Shown here one piece after another: positions 1-8,700 of a DNA stretch of 11,887 bases. The notes beneath the pieces are model-generated. The model did not search any database. It was not told the DNA's origin and was given only the letters and a program-made list of their open reading frames with translations. The stretch is from Oscillospiraceae bacterium. GTDB lineage: Bacteria; Bacillota; Clostridia; Oscillospirales; Oscillospiraceae. The stretch lies in NCBI GenBank assembly GCA_020025175.1, contig JAHHSM010000054.1, positions 1 through 11,887 on the forward strand, in the 5' to 3' direction. Made by a program: the position numbers and the translations under genes. The number at the start of each line of letters is the position of its first letter. Position 1 is the stretch's first letter.

Positions 1-19
1 CATCGCTAAAGCTTTTTTG

Positions 20-45
20 AACCCCCGGCACAGCCGGGGGTTTTC
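20..45 (+). terminator. Rho-independent terminator of an off-window plus-strand gene
   Basis: A GC-rich hairpin (CCCCCGGC at 22-29, loop ACA, GCCGGGGG at 33-40, extended by two A-T pairs) is followed on the plus strand by TTTT. On the minus strand the stem is followed only by TT and then C and a run of A, so the plus orientation fits better. It implies that a plus-strand gene or RNA ends left of or at the window edge and converges on rsfS. A stop codon TAA at 7-9 or TGA at 16-18 could be its end, but too little is visible to call it. Confidence 0.75.
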
Positions 46-106
46 CCTAACCAATCAGACGGTGAAACAACTATTCTTCACCGCCCGATCTTTCTTTTTT
101 CATCAA

Positions 107-466
107 TCAGTCTGCTGTGAGAATACCGGAAATATCAATTTCCTCCGCATCGCTCCAAAGACGCTCAAGATCATAGAACTCTCTTGCTTCGGGAGAAAAA
201 ATGTGCACGATCACACAGCCATAGTCACTCAAAACCCAAGTTCCCTCACGGTGCCCTTCCACGCGGCCCGGCATTTCACCGACGTTCTTCATTGCCTCTT
301 CAACCGCATCGTTCAATGCATTGATCTGTGTGTTGGAAGTACCGGAGCAAATTACAAAATAATCTGCCAAAGATGTGATATCAGTTGTTTTCAGCAGATG
401 GATTTCCTTACCGCGGCGCGAATCCAGCGCCTTTACCGTAACTTCTGCCAATTCATAAGGTGTCAT
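107..466 (-). CDS. rsfS: Ribosomal silencing factor RsfS
   Basis: RsfS (YbeB/Iojap family) binds ribosomal protein uL14 (L14) on the large subunit and blocks joining with the small subunit, which lowers translation under poor nutrition. The 119-residue product is full length for the family. Family motifs are visible: DYFVICSGTS at 35-44, VEGHREG at 69-75 followed by W77, DYG at 81-83, VIVHIF at 85-90, and R95 with DLERLW at 99-104. The ATG at 466 has a GGAG ribosome binding site six bases upstream. It is the last gene of the minus-strand run, 18 nt after the LCP gene; in many Firmicutes rsfS follows yqeK directly or with an LCP gene between. No convincing minus-strand terminator is seen after it. 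Identification is secure from motifs and context. Confidence 0.96.
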   Translation of the reverse strand: MTPYELAEVTVKALDSRRGKEIHLLKTTDITSLADYFVICSGTSNTQINALNDAVEEAMKNVGEMPGRVEGHREGTWVLSDYGCVIVHIFSPEAREFYDLERLWSDAEEIDISGILTAD

Positions 467-484
467 AGTATTCTCCTCTCTATT

Positions 485-1984
485 TTACGCTGCATTTTCT
501 GCAGGTACATTCGTTTCTTCTGTTTTACCTTCAGTAACTCCTGTTCCAGATCCCGGATTTACAGGACTACCACCTTCTGGCACTGTCGGTGGTGTACCGG
601 AGCCATTCGGATCGATTGGATCCGTTGTTTCAGGATTTTCTCCTCCCGTATTGGGTTCTTCCGGCGGAATCTCCGGATCTACAGAAGGATCCACCGGTGT
701 CTCCGGCACTGTTGGTTTATTAATATCTACAGGTGGTTTTTCCGGATTTTCCGGTTTACTGATATCCACAGGCGGTTTCTCTGGTTTTGTCGGTGTTATG
801 GGCTTTTGCTGCTTCTGTGCCACAGCTGTATTCGCTTTTGTATCCTGCAGTCGTCCCGATGTACAGCCGATTGTTCCGTTACTATTCACAAACATGATAT
901 CAAGTTCATCCGATGTCAGCGCATCCTGATAAGGATTGAAGTTTGTATTGACAACCTCAATCAACTCATCCACCTTAGGCACGACATAACTCAATCGCTG
1001 ATGATAACTTCTACTCCAAACGCTTCTCGTATCATAGGGCATCGTGATAAAACTGATATTTTCAGATGTTAAGCCACCAAAGATAGCCTTTTGCGCAAAC
1101 CACGCCAAATTATTCACAGTCAAGTCAGTTGTAACCTGCTGTGTAAAAATTCGGGCATACTCCATTACCTTTGTCATTTTATCAATTTTCAGGCACTGCT
1201 CAATCAGAGCTTTCAGAAATGCCTGCTGCGTTTCAATACGGCCAAGGTCACCCGTTGCATAGCCGTTCTTTCCTTCACGGAAACGAACAACGCCCATTGC
1301 ATCTTCGCCATCCAGCAGCTGATAGCCCCTTTTCACATGAATGGAAAGATCCTGTGCCGGGTCTTCATAATCCATGTCACGAGGCACATCAAACCAGACA
1401 CCGCCAATGGCATCCACCAGTTCTCCCACAGCCTCCCATTCTACAACCACATTGTAATCGGGAACAAATCCGACAAGTTCACTGACTTCCTTATAAAGTG
1501 CCTTGATTCCTTTATCTCCGCCGCCATTAAAATTATAAACGGAATTGATCTTTTTTACATCCCAGCTGACATTCACCATCGTATCGCGAGGAATGCTCAT
1601 GACATTCATCTTTTGATTGGGAATATCGTATGCAGCGAGCAATACTGTATCCGTATTGCCACCGCCGCCGGTATCGCGTCCGATAATCAGAAATGTGAAA
1701 AAGTCTTTTTTACGATCACCGTCCAACTTAGGGCCAATCAGCTCAAAATCAGATCTAAACTCATCATCCTTATCTCCATTATTCGGAAGCTCAGGCCGCT
1801 GGAAAAAAGCTGTTACCGCTACAACCATGCATAATAAAGCTGCAACAATCACCAACGCTGCGACAAGGATGCGACGTTTTTTTTCTTTCTTTGTGAGCTG
1901 TTTCTTTGGTTTGTGAACTTTTTGGGCCGCATTTGCTTCATGTACGCCGCCCTGTTTTTTTCCAAATCCCATAGGTTTCTTCAT
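485..1984 (-). CDS. LCP (LytR-CpsA-Psr) family cell wall polymer ligase with proline-rich tail
   Basis: LCP proteins sit in the membrane and transfer polymers such as teichoic acids or capsule from undecaprenyl phosphate to peptidoglycan outside the cell. The 499-residue product has a lysine-rich cytoplasmic start (1-38), one membrane segment (about 39-61) and an extracellular LCP domain (about 95-265). Visible family signatures are the GRD at 102-104 and TDT at 111-113, SIPRDT at 130-135, KINSVY at 145-150, and the arginines in VRFREG (233-238) and GRIETQQ (248-254), which in the family bind the pyrophosphate of the lipid substrate. A second small region (about 275-385) leads into a tail of about 115 residues rich in Pro, Glu, Thr and Gly, with a 13-residue tandem repeat. 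No sorting motif is seen at the C terminus. The ATG at 1984 lies one base after the nadD-yqeK stop, so translation is probably coupled. The polymer it attaches cannot be inferred here. Confidence 0.93.
   Translation of the reverse strand: MKKPMGFGKKQGGVHEANAAQKVHKPKKQLTKKEKKRRILVAALVIVAALLCMVVAVTAFFQRPELPNNGDKDDEFRSDFELIGPKLDGDRKKDFFTFLIIGRDTGGGGNTDTVLLAAYDIPNQKMNVMSIPRDTMVNVSWDVKKINSVYNFNGGGDKGIKALYKEVSELVGFVPDYNVVVEWEAVGELVDAIGGVWFDVPRDMDYEDPAQDLSIHVKRGYQLLDGEDAMGVVRFREGKNGYATGDLGRIETQQAFLKALIEQCLKIDKMTKVMEYARIFTQQVTTDLTVNNLAWFAQKAIFGGLTSENISFITMPYDTRSVWSRSYHQRLSYVVPKVDELIEVVNTNFNPYQDALTSDELDIMFVNSNGTIGCTSGRLQDTKANTAVAQKQQKPITPTKPEKPPVDISKPENPEKPPVDINKPTVPETPVDPSVDPEIPPEEPNTGGENPETTDPIDPNGSGTPPTVPEGGSPVNPGSGTGVTEGKTEETNVPAENAA
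707..784 (-). repeat. 13-residue tandem repeat in the LCP tail
   Basis: The LCP tail contains two adjacent 13-residue units, EKPPVDISKPENP (402-414) and EKPPVDINKPTVP (415-427). In DNA a 23-base block at 762-784 recurs at 723-745 with a few substitutions, exactly 39 bases away. The surrounding tail (about 393-476) continues as looser Pro/Glu/Asp repeats. Such tracts often act as wall-spanning spacers and vary in copy number between strains. Confidence 0.75.
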
Positions 1985-1985
1985 C

Positions 1986-3161
1986 CTATCCTTTCAAAAA
2001 ACGCAGTGCTTCTAATGTCTTTTCGTGCACAGGATTCCCCATTTTCTTCATCTCTTCAATGGTCATTTCAAGCCCCAATGCCAGTCCTGCATTCAGGTCT
2101 TCGTACACCGTTTTCCGCAATGTATTTACTCCCGGAAAATCACGGGTCGGCTCAATGTAATCGGCAAGATATACGATCTTTTCCAATAACGTCATATCTG
2201 CCTTTCCGGTAGTGTGCCACTTAATCGCCTCATAAACAGCCTCGTCTACGCCAAACACATCTTTTGCAATTTCTGCACCTGTCTTGGCGTGCAGCAGCTT
2301 CAATGCCTTCTGCTCCAGTGGATCAAGGGCAATATGATACTTCTTGCACAACACCATCTGCTGCTGCATATCGAGTTTTTTTGTGCAGTCATGCAGCAGC
2401 GCCGCAATCCTTGCCTGATTGATATCTGCCCCATAATGCTGCGCCAAACGAATGGCCTCTTCTTCTGTTCCGAGAACATGCGGCATTCTCTTATGTTTTA
2501 AATACGACAGAGCGATCGGACGCAGCTGCTCAGGAGACAGATGCTTCAAGTCCACATTTGTTTCATACAGATGCTCTCTTTGAATATATCCCCAAACCGC
2601 TTCTGTTAAAAATTGCTCTGCTTTGCCATGACTGATAGCCCTTCGAACTTCCGTAGAAGATGCCTTCAATGCTTCCATCGAAATCAAAGTAACATCTGCA
2701 TGAAAAATATTTTTCAGCAGTGGGATCATGCGATCAAACATTTCCTGTTCTCCTGCATCACCCCGCACAAATGTTGCCAGCTTCGCAAACCTCGTAATGA
2801 CTTCCGGCTCATGCCACAAATGGAATGTTTCCAGCATATCGCTGCCCATCAACAGCCACAATTCAGCATCGGGATACATTGCCTGCACTTGCTGTACTGT
2901 ATCCGAGCTGAAACTCTCTCCCTCACGGCACAGCTCAAGCTCTGATACTTCTGCGCACGGAATTTCGCCAAATGCAAGGCGTGCCATCTCAAGGCGTTGT
3001 TCACTGTTGGGAGAACCTGTGGGTATCGCCTTATGCGGCGGTACATTATCCGGAATAACCAACAGTTTATCCAGCTGCAATACCCGTCCAGCTTCCGCTG
3101 CCGCATGGACATGCCCAATATGAGGCGGATTAAAAGTTCCGCCATAAATACCAATTCGCAT
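1986..3161 (-). CDS. nadD-yqeK: Fused nicotinate-nucleotide adenylyltransferase NadD and HD-domain Ap4A hydrolase YqeK
   Basis: One 391-residue reading frame joins two enzymes. Residues 1 to about 195 are NadD, which makes nicotinate adenine dinucleotide from NaMN and ATP in NAD synthesis: GGTFNPPHIGH at 7-17 is the nucleotidyltransferase signature and SSTEVR at 168-173 is the C-terminal ATP-binding motif. Residues about 210-391 match YqeK, a metal-dependent HD-domain enzyme that cuts diadenosine tetraphosphate symmetrically: H228, HD at 257-258 (HDCTK), H291 (HAKTG), H316 (WHTTG) and D334 (LADYIEPTRDFPG) are in place. Both halves therefore look active. I start at the ATG at 3161, which gives the usual MRIGIYGGTF start and has an AGAGGGG site upstream; a GTG at 3185 overlapping the yhbY stop is less likely. 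The two genes are normally adjacent and separate in Firmicutes. Confidence 0.94.
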   Translation of the reverse strand: MRIGIYGGTFNPPHIGHVHAAAEAGRVLQLDKLLVIPDNVPPHKAIPTGSPNSEQRLEMARLAFGEIPCAEVSELELCREGESFSSDTVQQVQAMYPDAELWLLMGSDMLETFHLWHEPEVITRFAKLATFVRGDAGEQEMFDRMIPLLKNIFHADVTLISMEALKASSTEVRRAISHGKAEQFLTEAVWGYIQREHLYETNVDLKHLSPEQLRPIALSYLKHKRMPHVLGTEEEAIRLAQHYGADINQARIAALLHDCTKKLDMQQQMVLCKKYHIALDPLEQKALKLLHAKTGAEIAKDVFGVDEAVYEAIKWHTTGKADMTLLEKIVYLADYIEPTRDFPGVNTLRKTVYEDLNAGLALGLEMTIEEMKKMGNPVHEKTLEALRFLKG

Positions 3162-3181
3162 GGGTCTGCCCCTCTTCCGAA

Positions 3182-3493
3182 TCACTTTTTCTTTGTTTTA
3201 GGCAGCTCGATTTTTCGCTTACTTTTATCCTGCTGAACGCGAAACAGGACAAATTTAGAACCGATTACCTGAACAACTTCACTATTCGTTTCCTTCGCAA
3301 TGGCTTCTGCAGCCTCACGTGCGGAAAGCAAGCTGTTTTCTAAAACACTGCCTTTGAATAATTCACGTTTTTCCAGCAGTCCATCAGCCTGTGCAATCAA
3401 ATTATCACCGATTCCATCCTTACCAACCTGCAGTACGGATTCCAATGTGTTTGCCATACCACGCAGGTATGCTCTTTGCTTACTTGTTAACAT
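3182..3493 (-). CDS. yhbY: YhbY-family (CRM domain) RNA-binding protein
   Basis: This 103-residue protein is a single CRM (CRS1-YhbY) domain, a fold that binds 23S rRNA precursors and is associated with assembly of the large ribosomal subunit. Family features are the start LTSKQRAYLRGMAN, the conserved glycine loop VGKDGIG (about 23-29), the KRELFKG segment and the final strand VVQVIGSKFVLFR, followed by a lysine-rich tail. The ATG at 3493 matches the usual family start and has AGGGAG upstream; a longer frame reaching 3571 has no support and lies inside rdgB. Its start overlaps the end of rdgB by 14 bases, and its stop lies 20 bases before the nadD ATG, so these genes are closely coupled. The yhbY-nadD-yqeK order is the standard Firmicutes arrangement. 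Confidence 0.93.
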   Translation of the reverse strand: MLTSKQRAYLRGMANTLESVLQVGKDGIGDNLIAQADGLLEKRELFKGSVLENSLLSAREAAEAIAKETNSEVVQVIGSKFVLFRVQQDKSKRKIELPKTKKK

Positions 3494-4091
3494 TGATATT
3501 TTTCTCCCTACAATATTTTTCAAATTCGTTGCGGAATGCAGCCATTGCCTTCGCGCGATGTGAAACCGCATTTTTCTCCTCGTCTGTCATCTGCGCAAAA
3601 GTTTTACGCAATGAAGGCACAAAGAAAATGGGGTCATAACCAAAGCCATCATCTCCTATGGGCGCAAATGCAATTGTGCCGTCACATACACCTTGTGCCG
3701 TCAATGTTTCACCGGTGGGAAATACGCAGGCAATACAGCTGTAAAAATGTGCCGCACGATTGGTCTGCCCCACCAATGCACTCAGCAGCAAACGATAACG
3801 CTCTTCATCCGTCAATCCTTCACCGCCATAACGTGCCGTATAAACACCCGGCGCACCATTCAATGCGTCTACCATCAACCCGGAGTCATCTGCAATTGCA
3901 GGCATGCCAGTCGCCTTTGCCACTGCATGTGCCTTCAGCAATGCATTCTCACGGAATGTACTTCCTGTCTCTTCCACTTCAATATTCACACCCAGCTCGC
4001 TCTGTAAAACAAGTTCCACACCATAGCTTGCCAGAATTGAACGCATCTCTCTCATTTTACCCTGATTATGGGATGCTAACACGATTTTCAT
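3480..4091 (-). CDS. rdgB: XTP/dITP diphosphatase (RdgB/HAM1 family)
   Basis: This enzyme hydrolyses non-canonical purine nucleoside triphosphates (dITP, ITP, XTP) to monophosphates and pyrophosphate, keeping inosine and xanthine out of DNA and RNA. The 203-residue length is typical. Motifs in order are SHNQGK at 7-12 (the usual T/S-N-x-GK triphosphate loop), ETGSTFRENALLKA at 41-54, ADDSGL at 67-72 with the catalytic and metal-binding aspartates, GAPGVYTARY at 79-88, DGFGYDPIF at 148-156 and SHRAKA at 177-182. The ATG at 4091 is the only start that keeps the N-terminal MKIVLASHN strand; a GGA-rich site lies about 12 bases upstream. It follows rph after 47 nt, a common pairing in Firmicutes. 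Confidence 0.96.
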   Translation of the reverse strand: MKIVLASHNQGKMREMRSILASYGVELVLQSELGVNIEVEETGSTFRENALLKAHAVAKATGMPAIADDSGLMVDALNGAPGVYTARYGGEGLTDEERYRLLLSALVGQTNRAAHFYSCIACVFPTGETLTAQGVCDGTIAFAPIGDDGFGYDPIFFVPSLRKTFAQMTDEEKNAVSHRAKAMAAFRNEFEKYCREKNINVNK

Positions 4092-4138
4092 GCTTCTCTT
4101 TTTCCTTTCTGTGTAATCTCAATCTCTTCGCAGAAAAT

Positions 4139-4855
4139 TCACTGTTCCAGGATCTCTTTTTGAATCGCAATCAATTCTTTCACGCCTTTAGCGCACAGGC
4201 GGACCAATTCCTGCTGTTCATCTACCGTGAAGGTTCTTCCCTCACCTGTGCCCTGCAGCTCGATCAACTCCCCCTGCTCGTTCATGATGCAGTTCAAATC
4301 CACCATGGCACGACTGTCTTCTTCATAACACAGATCCAATAATACACGATCATCCACAATACCAGCGGAAATACCTGCCACATATCCTTTCAGCGGATTT
4401 TGACTGATCCTGCCCGCTTCCACCAGCTTTCGGCAAGCCAATGCCAGTGCAATATATCCGCCTGTTACGGATGTGGTACGCGTACCGCCATCCCCTTGCA
4501 GTACATCACAGTCAATGGTGATCGTATGCTCGCCCAGCTTCTTCATATCCACCGCTGCGCGCAAACTGCGCCCCACTAATCTCTGAATTTCCGCACTGCG
4601 GGGGCTCAATTTCAGCTTGGATACATCGCGGCGGCTGCGCTCGCGATTCGCACGGGGCAGCATCGAATACTCAGCCGTAACCCAGCCTTCTCCCATGGGG
4701 ACATGAGGTGGTGTGCGTTCTTCAACAGATGCGCAGCATAATACCTTTGTATGTCCACATTCAATCAAAACGCTACCTTCGGCAAATTCCGCAAAACCAG
4801 GAGTAATTTTCACGCAGCGCAGTTCATCAAATGCTCTTCCGTCAATTCTATTCAT
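4139..4855 (-). CDS. rph: Ribonuclease PH
   Basis: RNase PH is a phosphate-dependent 3' to 5' exoribonuclease that trims tRNA precursors up to the CCA end and acts as a hexamer. The 238-residue product has the family start RIDGRAFDELR, the segment EGWVTAEYSMLPRA (57-70), the arginine-rich loop RERSRRD, PRSAEIQRLVGRSLRA (85-100) with R86, GDGGTRTTSVTGG (121-133) with the phosphate-binding T125 and R126, and DSRAMVDLN (180-188) whose two aspartates are in the catalytic site. I chose the ATG at 4855 because it has GAGG eight bases upstream and gives the standard family length. An ATG at 4879 would add eight residues with no ribosome binding site. It starts 30 nt after ftsY and is followed by rdgB. 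Function is secure. Confidence 0.96.
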   Translation of the reverse strand: MNRIDGRAFDELRCVKITPGFAEFAEGSVLIECGHTKVLCCASVEERTPPHVPMGEGWVTAEYSMLPRANRERSRRDVSKLKLSPRSAEIQRLVGRSLRAAVDMKKLGEHTITIDCDVLQGDGGTRTTSVTGGYIALALACRKLVEAGRISQNPLKGYVAGISAGIVDDRVLLDLCYEEDSRAMVDLNCIMNEQGELIELQGTGEGRTFTVDEQQELVRLCAKGVKELIAIQKEILEQ

Positions 4856-4885
4856 AGCAACAACCTCGTTTCTGCTCATCTCGCA

Positions 4886-5746
4886 TCAAACCAAATCACG
4901 GACATAATCTTCCGCATCAAAGGGTTTGATGTCTTCTATACCCTCTCCAACACCAATATACTTAACCGGGACCTGTAGCTCTTTTGCGATTGCAACAACG
5001 ATACCGCCTTTTGCCGTGCCGTCTAATTTTGTCAAAACGATACCGGTGAGTCCGGCAGATTCCTTAAAGAGCTTCGCCTGAATCAGTCCGTTTTGACCGG
5101 TTGTTGCATCCAGAATCAACAAAGTTTCCCTTGCAGAATCAGGTGCTTCACGATCCACGATCTTACGCAGTTTGCTCAGCTCATTCATCAGGTTCTGTTT
5201 ATTGTGCAGGCGTCCTGCTGTATCCACCAATACAACATCTGTGCCGCGCGCCTTTGCAGCCTGCATCGCATCAAACAGCACTGCACCCGGGTCGGAGCCT
5301 TCGGTTTGCCGCACGATATCTACTCCTGCACGCTCAGACCAGATTTCCAACTGATCGGCGGCGGCGGCACGGAACGTGTCTGATGCGCAGAACAAAACTT
5401 TTTTCCCCTCATGGCGCAGATGGTAACCCAGCTTGCCGATCGTCGTCGTCTTTCCCACACCGTTGACACCAATCATCATAACAACGCTTGGTTTTGTCGA
5501 AAGATCCAATGTCGTATCGCCGACTCGCAGCATTCCAACCAGAATCTGACGCAAAGCTTCTTTGACCTCTTCCTCTGTCTGCAAATGTTCTTTTTTAATC
5601 GTTATACGCAATTGATCCACAGCTTCTGTTGCCACAGTGACACCCAAATCACCCAGAATCAGAGTTTCCTCCATTGCATCGAAAAACTCATCATCCAATT
5701 TAATACTGCCGCTGAACGCCTTTTTCAGTTTATCAAAAAAGCCCAT
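4886..5746 (-). CDS. ftsY: Signal recognition particle receptor FtsY
   Basis: FtsY is the membrane-associated SRP receptor GTPase that docks ribosome-SRP complexes at the SecYEG channel. The 286-residue protein carries only the NG domain: an amphipathic basic start (MGFFDKLKKAF) likely to touch the membrane, an N domain helix bundle (to about 85) and a GTPase domain with GVNGVGKT (93-100), DTFRAAAADQL (123-133), DTAGR (175-179), TKLDG (239-243) and the closing motif IGVGEGIEDI (264-273). It lacks the long acidic A domain of enterobacterial FtsY, as is usual in Gram-positive bacteria. The ATG at 5746 has an AGGAGT site. It starts 24 nt after smc; smc-ftsY is a conserved Firmicutes pair, often followed by ylxM-ffh, which here is replaced by rph. 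Confidence 0.97.
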   Translation of the reverse strand: MGFFDKLKKAFSGSIKLDDEFFDAMEETLILGDLGVTVATEAVDQLRITIKKEHLQTEEEVKEALRQILVGMLRVGDTTLDLSTKPSVVMMIGVNGVGKTTTIGKLGYHLRHEGKKVLFCASDTFRAAAADQLEIWSERAGVDIVRQTEGSDPGAVLFDAMQAAKARGTDVVLVDTAGRLHNKQNLMNELSKLRKIVDREAPDSARETLLILDATTGQNGLIQAKLFKESAGLTGIVLTKLDGTAKGGIVVAIAKELQVPVKYIGVGEGIEDIKPFDAEDYVRDLV

Positions 5747-5770
5747 AGAATTACTCCTTATTTATATTGA

Positions 5771-8700
5771 TCAATCGATCTGCAGTTCTTTTGCCATATC
5801 ATTCATATTGATCGTTAAAATACGGGAAACACCACGCTCCTGCATAGTGACACCATATAAAACGTCTGCCTCCTCCATTGTACCGCGGCGATGTGTAATA
5901 ACAATAAACTGCGTTTTTCCAGCAATACGCCGCATATATTTCGCATAACGCACAACATTCGCCTCATCTAAGGCCGCCTCAATTTCATCCATCACGCAAA
6001 ATGGGGTAGGATGCACTTTCAAAATCGCAAAATAAAGTGCAATGGCAACGAATGCCTTTTCTCCTCCGGAAAGCAGAGAAATTGTTTTCAGCGTTTTACC
6101 GGGAGGCTGTACTTTAATTTCGATACCACAATTTAGAATATCATCCTCATCGTCCAATTCCAGCTTTGCCTGTCCGCCGCCAAAAAGCTCCAAAAATGTT
6201 TCTTGAAAACTCTCATCAATCACAGAGAACTGTTCTTTAAAAATACGCTGCATCTCCGAGGTAATGTCTTCTATCACACCAAGCAGCTCTTTTTTTGCTT
6301 TTTCAACGTCGTTGCGCTGTGATGTAAGATATTCATATCGTGTATTCACACGATCAAATTCTTCGATTGCGCCGATATTCGGCGCACCCAGCCCATTGAT
6401 TTCACGGCGCAGCTCACCAATGCGGCGGTTCGCCCTAGTAATGCTTTCAAGCTCCAGACTCTGCCGCTTTGCGTCTTCAAAAGCCAACTCATAATGATCC
6501 CATAAGCGATCCAGAATCTGCTTTTCTTCCATGGAAGAAGTTACCTTTTTCTGTTCCAAACGTGCAACTTCCCGTTCCATACGCAGCAGTGCATCATTTT
6601 TTTCACGGCTTTCCCGATCTTTTGCTGTTCTTTCTGCTTCCAGTTCCAGTTTTTTCTGCATCAATTCCTGAAGCTGTGCACGGAAAGATTCACCCTGCGC
6701 TTTCAGTTCATCAATGGAATGACATTTTTCTGCAATTTGCTCCTGCAGCACCGCCGTCTCATCTTCATACTGCTTCGCCAGCCTCTCGCGTTCACTGCGA
6801 TCACTGACCATGCCAGCACAAACCTGCTCCAAATCAGACAACGCACCCATCATTGTATCACGTTCTGCATTTAGGCGCGCCATTGTTTCTTTCTTTTCAC
6901 CGATAGAAGCACTCAGCTCACCCGCCTTAACCTGTAAATCGGTTTGACCACTCAAGCGGATCAGCGCATCCTGCCTTAGCTGTGCAGCCTCCTGTTCCAG
7001 CAGAGAAATCTTCTGCTCCGCTTCAGCCACAGCACTCCTGTTCTCCTCCAAACGCTTTTCCAGCGAAAGCAATTCCCCAGCACAGTTTTCACAATTACAA
7101 GCAATACTTTCAAGAAGTATGCGATAATGCTGCTGTTCCGTTTCGAGTTTCAAAACAGCATCTTCCGCTTGCCGTTTCTGATTTTCCGCCACCTCCAACT
7201 CATACTTGGAAGCAGTGAGCTCACGTTCGCTTTCTTCTTTTTTGTGAATTGCCCCAGACAGCCGTGCTTTTAATGTTTCCAGCTGCCCCTGCAAACGACT
7301 CAGCTCATTGGCACGGGAAAGAATACCCACACTCCGGCTGACAGAACCACCTGTCATGGAGCCTCCGCGGTTCATAACCTGACCATCCAGTGTAACAATA
7401 CGAAATTTCGATCCAAATTTTCTGGCCATAACAATACCGCAATCCAAATCTTCTACAACGACCGTACGTCCCAAAAGATTTTTAAAGATACCGTCATACT
7501 TGCTATCATACTGAACCAGCTGGCTGGCAATGCCAATAAAACCATATTCGTCCTGCACACGCTCACGGAGCACATCTCCCCGCATGGAAGACATTGGCAG
7601 AAATGTGGCACGGCCGCCGTCTCGCTGCTTTAAATACGAAATAGCTGCCTTTGCATCTTCCTCACGCTGCACCACAATATTCTGCATACCCGCCCCCAAT
7701 GCCACTTCAATGGCAACCGTATAGCGGTCATCCACTCGCAGCAAGCTTGCCACAGGTCCCCAAACGCCGCGCAGCATATTTTTCTCTGCCGCCTGCATCA
7801 CAACACGGACGGCTTTTGAAAATCCCTCATATTCCTTTTCCATTTCGCCAAGCAAACGGATACGCGATTCCATCGCGTTTTGCTCCATTGTCAGCTGTAA
7901 TGTCAGGTCTGCCGCCTCTTTTGCTTTCTGCCGGCGGTTTTCCATACGCATATTATAGCCATTGATGACATTGACTGTATTTTCGCATTCTTCATGAGCC
8001 TGTGCCAGTGCCTTACGGCTTTGTGCAGCTTTATGTTCCGTTTCTTCCTGCTGCAAGCGCATTGCGCGCTGCTCTTCCAAAACAGAATCCCGACGCTCCA
8101 AGATATTCTGCGCATCCGTATTCAACGCAGACAATTCCAAGCGGACATCCGATGCATCTGCCATGCACAGCGCTTCTTTTGCGCGCAGTGCTTCTGCTTC
8201 ATCAGCAATACAGCCTGCCTGTCCACTGGTTTCCTCTGCCTGACACAGCAACTCTTCCAACGCCTTACGCAGCTCTGTGCATTCCAAATCAATGGTATTA
8301 ATACGCGCACGCTGCGATCTCATCTGCTCCTGTAAACTGCCTGTGCGATTATCCTGTTCCGATAATTCCCTGCGGATACGTTCAATATCCATGTTGTGAT
8401 GATCGACGCTGCCTTGCATCACGGCAACTTCCGATTCGCACTCGTTGATTCGCCCATCTAACGCAGAAGCACCTTCACGCAAAGTTTCCGCCTGCGCATC
8501 AATTGCAGCCAGCCTACTGCCGAACTGCTCTGTATAACGATACAGCGCTTCCAGTTTCTGATTTGCATCATTTAAATCACGCTGTGCAGCTTCAAAGTCT
8601 GACTCCAGCTTCAATGCATTTGCATGCAGATCAGCAAGCTGCTGCACCCAAAGGGAAACCTCAAGACTTCTCATCTCATCACGCAAAATCAGATAGCGTT

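Noticed and set aside
60..83. Inverted repeat CGGTGAA/TTCACCG with a 10-base loop after rsfS, tested as the operon terminator
   Set aside because: No T run follows it on the minus strand, and the T-rich stretch on the plus strand is too far away. It may be a weak hairpin only.
651..929. Plus-strand frame with Gly/Ser repeats resembling a low-complexity surface protein
   Set aside because: It is the complement of the proline-rich repeat tail of the LCP gene; the repeats are explained by that tail.
17..1072. Long plus-strand open frame opposite rsfS and the LCP gene
   Set aside because: Its composition (very rich in Cys, Phe, Arg, Ile) is that of an antisense shadow, it has no ribosome binding site, and both genes on the other strand are certain.
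3162..3185. GTG start for nadD-yqeK overlapping the yhbY stop
   Set aside because: The ATG at 3161 gives the standard NadD start directly before GGTFNPPHIGH and has a better ribosome binding site.
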